Assembly: GCA_047973235.1 (NCBI GenBank)
Contig: JBKEBP010000221.1
Span: 1 to 13,258 of the forward strand
From: Aequitasia sp047973235
Lineage (GTDB): Bacteria; Bacillota; Clostridia; Lachnospirales; Lachnospiraceae
Direction of reading: 5' to 3'
DNA: 13,258 nucleotides
Every line of letters starts with the position of its first letter. Within the stretch, counting starts at the first letter, position 1. Positions 6,479 through 13,258 of this stretch are shown piece after piece. A program made the position numbers and the translations under genes. The notes beneath the pieces are model-generated. The model was given only the letters and a program-made list of their open reading frames with translations. It was not told the origin of the DNA and searched no databases.

Positions 6479-8545
6479 TCTTCTTTTGCTGCTTCTCTTC
6501 ATACTTAGCACAAATGCCAATACTGATAATGTAAGAACTATTATGATACCAACAACTAATAGCCACCAATTGTTTCCACTCTCTTCTTGTGTGGTGTTAA
6601 TATTACTCGGGGTGTCTATTTCCTCAATCTCTGATGTTGTATCTGCACTTACTGACATATTGTCCAGTAAAAATGGACTGGACATAAAGCTATATACCTC
6701 TCTATTTGCAATTTCACCGACTCTTGTATAAGGAAGTTTTAATGTTATATCATTGAGCACTGCCAGATTTTCACCGTTGCTAATTGCCCTTGAATTCTTA
6801 GCCGCTAAGAGCTCCGATTCCAGTTTCACTTGAGAATTTTCTTGTGCTTCTTGTATTGACGTTTGTATGTTCAAAATATTATTACCTGTTGACTCATTTA
6901 TATTAGTAATAAACTCCATTGTTTGTGAAGCATACTCTGATACACCTGTTGCAATTGATGAATTAGCCTCTCCCATCTCTTCGTTATATGAACTCACCAG
7001 GCTATAATCCACATATGAAAGCATGTCAAAGCTATTAATGCCGTCATCTAACGAATTTTGCTTACTTGTCATTTCATTATATGATGTGTCTAGGTTTAAT
7101 ATATCCGTCTTAAGTACATTTATACCGTCATATAATACTTGGAGTTCTGAAACTCTCGTAGTTCTTGCCGCTTTTCCAAGTTCTATGAGTGCATCTACCT
7201 CTGCCTCAACTAATGTATTGTCCATACCGTTTGCAAGCAAATCTAACTGGAGATAGTCAAAGTTCACGTATTCGTTTAATGTATTTATAGTGAGCGTTGT
7301 CGGAACGTTATATCCGGGTAAAATTCCCGCTAAATATTCATCTGCACCCGGTCCGTATTCCGTTTCATACATATATGTAAATTCATCAATCAAAGCATTG
7401 TATTGATCTATAGTGTAGAACAAATATTCATCAGTCGTTCCGGTTTGTCCGTTTGGTCCTGCAAAACCTGATGACATTCCGCTATAATCCATTTTGCTGT
7501 TTATCTCTGACCACACCATATCCAGATATGATTCGTTCGCCTGAAACTCGTCCAGTTTTCCTACTGTATAGTTATATGTATTTAATAAATCTTCATTATA
7601 TGTCGGTAGTATACCGCCCGGATCTGCTAAAATATTATCCTTAATCGCTGTGAAGTTTATATCCTCAGTTGTTTCATTTTCATCTGTATATGCGCCGGCA
7701 ATCGAACTTGCATTTGCATTCACCGTTGACATTAATGAATCTACTGCCGAGATACTGCTTAGTACATCGCTTGATGAATCCTTAATTACATTATAATTAC
7801 CCTGACCAATTGAAAGTGAATCTGAATATGCATTATTCATGTCGCTAATCGCTGAGCTGATTGTCGATATACCTGCTTGCGAGTCAAATGGTGTCACTGT
7901 ATTTTCTACCGTCTGTATCTCCGGAATCGAAACAATTTCAATGAGGTTGTATCCTTCTATAGAAAGTAAAAGCTCCATATCCTTTGTATCTCTATTCATA
8001 ATAGAAAGTGCACTATCCTGAACTGTATGGATATCTTTTAACATCGATGATATATACACTTGACTTACATTTGATGTGTAACTATTATATATCTCTCTTA
8101 TTCTTTCAATCGTATCTTCTCTATCTTGCCCACCGAGCTCTGTTGCTATAGCATATGCCACAACTGCTTTCTCCGGTTTCGTGCTTATAGTTTCAATACT
8201 TTCTGAAAATGTATTTGGAATAATAATATAAGCACTGTATACTCCATTTATTATCCCCTGTCGTCCATCCTCAAGTCCGGTCGTCTTGAAATTGATATTG
8301 TTGGATAACAAATTAGTAAGTGAACTTCCATAATTCACCTTCTCTCTATTCTTTGTAACACCCTCATCAAGATTTATAATGGCTATTGTTTCATTGAATT
8401 CCATTAGTTCTTCTTGGCTATCATCTTTAATCCTGACTATTTCCTTTACCACCTTGACATTGTTTGAGCCGTGCAAATAGCCAATTCCTACCATAATTAC
8501 TGCAATTAATACGCCCACAACACCTCTTAGAATCATCTTTTTCAT
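6473..8545 (-). CDS. esaA: EsaA/YueB-like T7SSb membrane protein, short form (690 aa)
   Basis: In T7SSb, EsaA/YueB is a membrane protein with a large extracellular stalk thought to carry the secretion path across the wall. Here residues 5-25 are an N-terminal membrane helix. IAIINLDEG at 54-62 and the following GVYSAYIIIPNTFS segment are typical of the YhgE/Pip N-terminal domain shared with EsaA. Residues about 190-620 are a long, mostly helical Ser/Asn/Asp-rich region. Residues 660-681 form one C-terminal membrane helix ending in a basic tail (KRSSKRRR). Known EsaA proteins are about 1000 residues and have several C-terminal membrane helices, so this is shorter with a reduced anchor. The gene lies 12 bp after essC, and its ribosome binding site overlaps the essC stop codon, so it belongs to the same operon. 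The reading frame shows no sign of damage. A generic YhgE/Pip protein is the alternative, but the context favours EsaA. Confidence 0.78.
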   Translation of the reverse strand: MKKMILRGVVGVLIAVIMVGIGYLHGSNNVKVVKEIVRIKDDSQEELMEFNETIAIINLDEGVTKNREKVNYGSSLTNLLSNNINFKTTGLEDGRQGIINGVYSAYIIIPNTFSESIETISTKPEKAVVAYAIATELGGQDREDTIERIREIYNSYTSNVSQVYISSMLKDIHTVQDSALSIMNRDTKDMELLLSIEGYNLIEIVSIPEIQTVENTVTPFDSQAGISTISSAISDMNNAYSDSLSIGQGNYNVIKDSSSDVLSSISAVDSLMSTVNANASSIAGAYTDENETTEDINFTAIKDNILADPGGILPTYNEDLLNTYNYTVGKLDEFQANESYLDMVWSEINSKMDYSGMSSGFAGPNGQTGTTDEYLFYTIDQYNALIDEFTYMYETEYGPGADEYLAGILPGYNVPTTLTINTLNEYVNFDYLQLDLLANGMDNTLVEAEVDALIELGKAARTTRVSELQVLYDGINVLKTDILNLDTSYNEMTSKQNSLDDGINSFDMLSYVDYSLVSSYNEEMGEANSSIATGVSEYASQTMEFITNINESTGNNILNIQTSIQEAQENSQVKLESELLAAKNSRAISNGENLAVLNDITLKLPYTRVGEIANREVYSFMSSPFLLDNMSVSADTTSEIEEIDTPSNINTTQEESGNNWWLLVVGIIIVLTLSVLAFVLSMKRSSKRRR

Positions 8546-8549
8546 ATTA

Positions 8550-8558
8550 CCTCTCCTT
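8550..8558 (-). promoter_or_regulatory. Ribosome binding site of the EsaA-like gene, overlapping the essC stop
   Basis: The minus strand reads GTG TAA AGGAGAGG TAAT ATG: the AAGGAGAGG site overlaps the essC TAA stop (8558-8560) and lies 4 bp before the ATG at 8543-8545. This is a classic coupling arrangement and supports both the essC end and this start. Confidence 0.75.
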
Positions 8559-11500
8559 TACACCTCATATTTCGGAACCCTGATTTGCTTGCACTCGCCT
8601 TCAATCATCAATTGTGCATCCGGTTTTGCAGGGACCTCATTAACCTTAACCGGGAATATCGTTAAATACCCTTGACTACTTAGCAAAATACCATTTCTTG
8701 AACTCTTTATAAATTTCGTGAAGTTGTCATTTCCTTTGAATTTGCTAACATTTGCTGCAACTATGAATGTCACACCCAACGCAGCTGCTTGCTCAAAACG
8801 CATTGCAATAATTGTAAGTGAATTGCCTGCTAAGTCGCAGAAATCATCAATGTCATCAATGACTATATATATATTGTCAAATTTGCTGATAATCTCCGTC
8901 GGATTTCCACCGGCAAGTATGCCACTATCCAACTTCTGTTTTCTCTCTTTTACTAGAGTACTGATTTCATTAGTCAAGTCCTCTAATTCATCCAACGTCA
9001 TTATGTATTCTGTCTCTGACTTATATGCGTACAAGCTTCTCTTCTTTGAATCTATAATGTATGTTTTACCGTATGTTTTATCTTTAAGCTGATTTAACAC
9101 TATCTGCAAAACATTCGTTTTGCCGGAAGTATTTTCGCCAAGTATAATAAAAGGATTGTTAGAACTATCAAATCCTATTCTTCTTACGCTTTCTTTATCA
9201 AGCCCAAGATATATATCGCCTTTACCCTCTTGGTATTTCTCAAGACCAATGTAATTTAGCTCTTCCGGAAGTATCGGAATATGTGGTGCCTCGTCTCCAT
9301 CAAAGGCTTCTCTAATATCCGATACCATACCTTGTACATTCTTCGTATAATTAATATCCGACTCAAACATGACCGGTGTATATAGCTGCATAACGCTAAC
9401 CATCTCACCTTCCTTCACCAATGCACGTCCTCTGACTTCCGGCAAAGTGTATTGACTTCTTCCAACTAATACCTTTATTTCACTCTCATCAAAATTTACC
9501 CCGGCAATTTTACTCTTGAAGTTATTAAGTGTTGCCGCTCTAACTGCACTATTACGACTTGCAGTCACGATGCAGTATATTCCGAGCCCAACCCCATCTC
9601 TTGTTAGCTTGGTAAAGTACTCTTCCATCTCGAAACTCATTTCCTTTATTGCATCATAATTATCAATTAGTATTACAATTGCTTTCATCTGGGCATCATT
9701 CGTTTCATTATAAACAGTGAAGTTCTGTGCCATGGCTTTAGCCATCATCTTCTTTCTAACCAACATTTCTGCCGCAATCAGTTCTCGGAATTTGACAAAT
9801 TTTTCTTCATCATCAAGCATTACATAATCATCCACATGAGGTATACTACTAAGCGATATCAATGCATTATTTACGATATCAATCACATACATGTTCAAAT
9901 TGGACACTTCATTTTTTACAGCTAACTGCAACGCCGTATTAGTTAAAAATACTGATTTACCAAAACCTCCTGATGCAATATATAATATGTTACCTTGCTC
10001 AATGAGGTCTATTCTGTATTCATCTTGTCTCTGCTCCTCCGGTATATCTCTCATACCAATGGCAACTTCCAGATTTAACGAAGCTTTATTTATATCCATA
10101 TTCGGATTGACAATGATATCTTCTAACGATGGTAACCAAGGTTTCTTAACTTCAATATCATTTCTTGATGTATATTCTCTTTGTATATAATCTACAACAA
10201 CTTCAAGCTGAGTTTCTTTTGCACTTCTCTTACTTTTACTTCCTCTTAGGTCCTGATTGATTAGTTCACCCTGACCCAATGCATTAACTGCATACACTCT
10301 GTTATCTGAAGTTACTTCCTTCTTTGTTTCTTTAATGTATGATGCCCCTGAAAATGCTGATTGGAACAACTCATATATGTCATTATTTCCCACTTGCAGG
10401 TACGAACGACCCGGTTGTGTTATATTGGCAGCATCCGGTGTATGCAGCACCTCTTTACTATCTGCCTCATTTTGAACTTTTAGACATAATTTGAATTTAC
10501 TATTTGTCCATATTTGTTCATCTACTACACCTGATGGTTTCTGTGTTGCAAGTATCAGATGTACGCCAAGGCTTCGCCCGATACGTGCTGTTGATACCAA
10601 CTCTTTCATGAACTCAGGCTGTTCTTTCTTAAGCTCTGCAAACTCATCACTTATAATAAATAAATGGGGAATCGGGTCAACTACCTTGCCCTCCTTGAAC
10701 AAATCATTATATGCATTTATATGATTTACTTCGTGTTCACCGAAAACTGTCTGTCTTCTCCTCAGTTCACTTTGTATAGAAGCAAGTGCTCTCATACTTT
10801 CGCTTCCGTCTAAGTTAGTAATGGTTCCCAGAAGGTGAGGTAGATTTTTGAATAAGTTGGCCATTCCTCCGCCTTTATAATCAATCAACAAAAATCCCAC
10901 TTCATGCGGATGGAAATTGACAGCTAGAGATAATATATATGATTGTACGATTTCCGACTTTCCTGATCCTGTTGTTCCTGCTACCAGTCCATGTGGACCA
11001 TGTGCTTTCTCATGAAGATTGAGTTCTAATATATCTTCTTTCGTTCTGGCTCCCAGTGGTACCGACAATGTTTTCGACGAATTATTAGAACTCCATCTGC
11101 CTGCTATATTCAACTCCTCCGGATTTCTTATATCGTACATATCGAAAAAAGTAATACTTTCAGGAATGTGGCTTACTATTCCCTGTTCATGCTCAAGCAC
11201 ACCTAGATTTCTTGCAAACATTTCAAGATTAGTATTAGCGATTTCATGCATAACAAGTTTTCTATCTATTAATTCATTTTCATGGATTAATAGTCGTCCG
11301 TCATCTGAGTTTTCCAACAATAAAATAGAATCTATGTAATCAGGAAGGCTTGCCTGCATATTACTTGAATAGATAATTGTTATTCCCAAGCTGCTGCTAT
11401 CTGTCATACTCAAATATTCCATGATGGAGTGGTCAATTATCATCTTCGGCTCATCTATTATGAATACATAATGTGGTAGAAACCTCGTCTCCTTTTTGCC

Positions 11501-12940
11501 TTCTTCCAAAGCTTGTTTTCGATTTTTTAAAATCTGTTGTATACTCCCTAGTATCTGATCTCTCATTTTGTCAGTATTGATTAGTCCTAATACATTTAGC
11601 CCTTTAATGCGCGTATGTGAAAGCCACTTCATCCATTGGAAGTCATCATCGTATTTTTCGTTGTAGATTGCTACATATTGAACATCATGATAACTTTGCA
11701 TAAACGACAACTGACATATATAATTTTTCAATTGCTCATGTATATTATTTTTCTCTCCTACAAGCCCTAGATGACCATTCTTAATATCAATAACTTGTGG
11801 CTTTTTAATCACTCCATATCTTCTCTTCAAATCCTTTATTTCTTCTGAGTAAACATCTGACTCAAGCTCAAGACCTGTAGATTTGTCATCTATTCTAAAC
11901 TGTGGTGTGTCATAATATTCCCCAACTGAAATATTTAGAAAATCATCATCCATACTGGCTCGTTCAAAGATACGACTGCTTACATTACTTACCATCATTT
12001 CAAGAGCCTCTAGAGTTGGAAAATTATACCCATATGCCTGTAACTCGTTATTCCATAATCTATATATCTCTTTTCTCTTTTTTAGCAGATAATTGCCGTA
12101 CACTTCTACTTTTTTCTTCTCTTCTTCTTTTCCCTCTCTCTTATCTTGGAAATATTTAACTACTGAAAATATAGTCGTCATAACTGTCGCGCCGACTGAC
12201 ATCAGCATGAATAAACCTCTCTTTAATAAAACTCCAATAGTAACTGTTATTAAAAGCATTGCAAGCGGTGGCAATATCATCATCAGTAATGCTTTCTTAC
12301 TTTGCTTTTTCGCCGGTGGCGGAATATCTATTGAGACTTGTCGGTCCTCTGTCTTTTTTATAATCCTTGGTGAACGTTTATATATTGGATAATTTTTATT
12401 TATGTTTGATTGTTTATTTCTTTCAGATAGGCCGGTAGTATATTCTTCTCCCCAGATTTTGATGTACTCTTTTCCGACAACAATCCTGCATTTTGCGAGA
12501 AAAATAATTGCACCCTCTTCTAATTTATATATTTTATCGCCTCGAATAAGCTCGTCTTTTTCAATTAGTATTTTATCTTCAAGTCCGGTAATATTGATAT
12601 CTGCACTACTTTCTGCGATAAATATCTGTTTACCTGCAGCTCTCTCATATATCTTATATTCTTCTCCCGGAAACATATCATCATTTGAAATATTTCCTAA
12701 CAGTTCTTCTGATTTGCTTTTTATCTCAAGTATATCCCCGCTAAAAACGCGCGCCTTATCAAATGTCAACATCTTATCGACATACTCTTTTTGCCTATGT
12801 GAATAAGTCATAACATCATTGTCAATCGGCATTATTCTAGCATTCTCAATCAATATCTTCATAACCTCAACTATCTGTTGATCTGTTCTTACCATGATAT
12901 TAATAATCTGTTCTTGTATTTTTAAAGTAACTGTAATCAT
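8558..12940 (-). CDS. essC: EssC-type FtsK/SpoIIIE motor ATPase of the type VIIb secretion system (1460 aa)
   Basis: EssC is the membrane-bound hexameric motor that recognises and exports WXG100/LXG substrates. Residues 1-73 look like a YukD/EsaB ubiquitin-like domain (ITVTLKI ... LTFDKARVFSGDILEI). Residues about 90-185 are a degenerate FHA-like domain. The family motif YKRSPRIIKK is at 187-196, followed by PPPAKK and two membrane helices (about 217-239 and 242-264). A domain without P-loop motifs spans about 380-620. ATPase 1 has Walker A GTTGSGKS at 655-662 and Walker B IISDE at 762-766; ATPase 2 has ASGGFGKS at 989-996 and ILID at 1090-1093; ATPase 3 has GENTSGKT at 1268-1275 and IVIDD at 1359-1363. 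All three P-loops keep the GK(S/T) core. Length is close to S. aureus EssC (about 1480), but one canonical FHA domain seems replaced. A TAG codon directly precedes the ATG at 12938-12940, so it is the furthest upstream possible start. No good ribosome binding site precedes it, because an IscB element ends about 8 bp upstream. Confidence 0.96.
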   Translation of the reverse strand: MITVTLKIQEQIINIMVRTDQQIVEVMKILIENARIMPIDNDVMTYSHRQKEYVDKMLTFDKARVFSGDILEIKSKSEELLGNISNDDMFPGEEYKIYERAAGKQIFIAESSADINITGLEDKILIEKDELIRGDKIYKLEEGAIIFLAKCRIVVGKEYIKIWGEEYTTGLSERNKQSNINKNYPIYKRSPRIIKKTEDRQVSIDIPPPAKKQSKKALLMMILPPLAMLLITVTIGVLLKRGLFMLMSVGATVMTTIFSVVKYFQDKREGKEEEKKKVEVYGNYLLKKRKEIYRLWNNELQAYGYNFPTLEALEMMVSNVSSRIFERASMDDDFLNISVGEYYDTPQFRIDDKSTGLELESDVYSEEIKDLKRRYGVIKKPQVIDIKNGHLGLVGEKNNIHEQLKNYICQLSFMQSYHDVQYVAIYNEKYDDDFQWMKWLSHTRIKGLNVLGLINTDKMRDQILGSIQQILKNRKQALEEGKKETRFLPHYVFIIDEPKMIIDHSIMEYLSMTDSSSLGITIIYSSNMQASLPDYIDSILLLENSDDGRLLIHENELIDRKLVMHEIANTNLEMFARNLGVLEHEQGIVSHIPESITFFDMYDIRNPEELNIAGRWSSNNSSKTLSVPLGARTKEDILELNLHEKAHGPHGLVAGTTGSGKSEIVQSYILSLAVNFHPHEVGFLLIDYKGGGMANLFKNLPHLLGTITNLDGSESMRALASIQSELRRRQTVFGEHEVNHINAYNDLFKEGKVVDPIPHLFIISDEFAELKKEQPEFMKELVSTARIGRSLGVHLILATQKPSGVVDEQIWTNSKFKLCLKVQNEADSKEVLHTPDAANITQPGRSYLQVGNNDIYELFQSAFSGASYIKETKKEVTSDNRVYAVNALGQGELINQDLRGSKSKRSAKETQLEVVVDYIQREYTSRNDIEVKKPWLPSLEDIIVNPNMDINKASLNLEVAIGMRDIPEEQRQDEYRIDLIEQGNILYIASGGFGKSVFLTNTALQLAVKNEVSNLNMYVIDIVNNALISLSSIPHVDDYVMLDDEEKFVKFRELIAAEMLVRKKMMAKAMAQNFTVYNETNDAQMKAIVILIDNYDAIKEMSFEMEEYFTKLTRDGVGLGIYCIVTASRNSAVRAATLNNFKSKIAGVNFDESEIKVLVGRSQYTLPEVRGRALVKEGEMVSVMQLYTPVMFESDINYTKNVQGMVSDIREAFDGDEAPHIPILPEELNYIGLEKYQEGKGDIYLGLDKESVRRIGFDSSNNPFIILGENTSGKTNVLQIVLNQLKDKTYGKTYIIDSKKRSLYAYKSETEYIMTLDELEDLTNEISTLVKERKQKLDSGILAGGNPTEIISKFDNIYIVIDDIDDFCDLAGNSLTIIAMRFEQAAALGVTFIVAANVSKFKGNDNFTKFIKSSRNGILLSSQGYLTIFPVKVNEVPAKPDAQLMIEGECKQIRVPKYEV

Positions 12941-12947
12941 CTATATT

Positions 12948-13258
12948 TTAAGCACTGGATACCCCCACTTCTAAAGTGGTGGGAGGAATGTGTTTTCTCC
13001 TTTCAATTAATAATGATTTCCTGGTTTCTAAATGTTTTAGCTTTTTGTAACTTATAGCTGCGTGTACCTTTTCTCCATCTAGTAACCTTATGTCAAAGTA
13101 GCCAGTGGCTCTACGCCCGTAAACAAAGCATTCTTGCTCTTCGTATAGCACTTTATCAAAGAGTTGAAATCCTTTAACATATTTAGGGGCTTGATTGCTT
13201 TTACGCACACCTTTTTTAGCATTTGCCTTATGTAAACTACGATTGTTGCATCTTACAA
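12948..13258 (-). CDS. iscB: IscB-like RNA-guided endonuclease, C-terminal 102 residues (5' truncated by the window edge)
   Basis: The open frame continues to the right edge, so the GTG at 13206-13208 is not a real start. Visible residues begin VRCNNRSLHKAN and continue KGVRKSNQAPKYVKGFQLFD, then KVLYEEQECFVYGRRATGYF, DIRLLDG and ISYKKLKHLE. The RxxxHKAN element and the GRRxxGYFDIRxLDG segment are what I recall from the C-terminal target-adjacent-motif-interacting region of IscB (RRXRR/HNH family) proteins. IscB cuts DNA guided by an omega-RNA encoded next to the gene. The RuvC and HNH catalytic parts lie beyond the window, so activity cannot be assessed. The last residues (IPPTTLEVGVSSA) are encoded by the terminal hairpin, so the stop codon lies at or just past the element end. 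The gene points towards essC and ends 7 bp before its start codon. Confidence 0.8.
   Translation of the reverse strand, partial: VRCNNRSLHKANAKKGVRKSNQAPKYVKGFQLFDKVLYEEQECFVYGRRATGYFDIRLLDGEKVHAAISYKKLKHLETRKSLLIERRKHIPPTTLEVGVSSA
12962..12983. repeat. Bulged hairpin at the IscB element's right end
   Basis: On the plus strand, CCC CCACTT, loop CTA, AAGTGG, one unpaired T and GGG form a 6-bp perfect stem extended by 3 bp across a single-base bulge. Imperfect subterminal hairpins with an unpaired base are the signature ends of IS200/IS605 elements, where Y1 transposases recognise them in single-stranded DNA. The hairpin is also translated as the C-terminus of IscB. It has no following T-tract, so it is not a standard terminator. 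Confidence 0.75.

Larger units (their letters stand above)
12945..13258 (-). mobile_element. Right end of an IS200/IS605-type element carrying iscB
   Basis: IscB-coding DNA fills the window to its right edge and ends at a bulged hairpin, as expected for the right end of an IS200/IS605-family element. The exact boundary is inferred to lie between the hairpin and the essC start codon, about 12941-12960. The transposase gene (if any), the left end and the omega-RNA region, which lies 5' of iscB in known elements, are outside the window. Confidence 0.65.

Noticed and set aside
5942..6731. Plus-strand frames across the Lap1-like gene and the end of the EsaA-like gene
   Set aside because: They overlap better-supported minus-strand genes and have low-complexity translations without family features.
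12941..12980. Promoter for essC inside the IS end (TTTAGA ... TAAAAT)
   Set aside because: The spacing of 19 bp and weak boxes are no better than chance in AT-rich DNA, and the -10 would lie almost at the start codon.
12948..13208. Complete 86-residue gene starting at the GTG at 13206-13208
   Set aside because: The reading frame stays open to the window edge with conserved IscB residues upstream of the GTG, so it is the end of a longer gene.

Overview
The window comes from a low-GC Gram-positive bacterium, most likely a clostridial Firmicute (a Lachnospiraceae-like host is my best guess, from AT-rich codon use and strong AGGAG-type ribosome binding sites). Every real gene is on the minus strand, so the biology reads from the right edge to the left edge. 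The genes are packed as one probable operon with gaps of 12, 42, 58 and 11 bp, and I see no internal terminator or convincing promoter.

Right edge (about 12945-13258): the 3' end of an IscB-type RNA-guided endonuclease gene of an IS200/IS605-like element. A bulged hairpin at 12962-12983 lies in its last codons. The element ends about 8 bp before the start codon of the next gene.

12940 to 6473: type VIIb secretion (T7SSb) machinery. essC encodes the three-ATPase FtsK/SpoIIIE motor. Its N-terminus looks like a YukD/EsaB ubiquitin-like domain fused ahead of a single degenerate FHA-like domain. Behind it is a short EsaA/YueB-like membrane protein with one N-terminal and only one C-terminal membrane helix. 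EssA, EssB, a stand-alone EsaB and EsxA are not in the window.

6430 to 53: an effector module. A 91-residue DUF3130/TIGR04197-type protein with an FxxxD motif (a Lap1-like targeting factor) is followed by a 1777-residue polymorphic toxin. The toxin has an LXG-like export domain, a DUF6531/YD-repeat RHS shell, a conserved core end at DLDG, and an unassigned 227-residue C-terminal tip with a long glycine-rich hydrophobic segment. A membrane-anchored 232-residue protein follows 11 bp later and is the obvious immunity candidate.

Left edge (1-50): immediately after the immunity stop codon the DNA again resembles the end of the RHS core, with 41 of 50 bases identical to 1468-1517 and no gaps. It encodes the same MNxYTYCWNxPM motif. 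This looks like the start of a displaced (orphan) RHS tip cassette, the arrangement that allows toxin/immunity switching by recombination. The locus therefore reads as a T7SSb motor coupled to a switchable RHS effector: the Lap-like protein and LXG domain would target the toxin to EssC, the RHS shell would enclose the tip, and the 232-residue protein would protect the producer.
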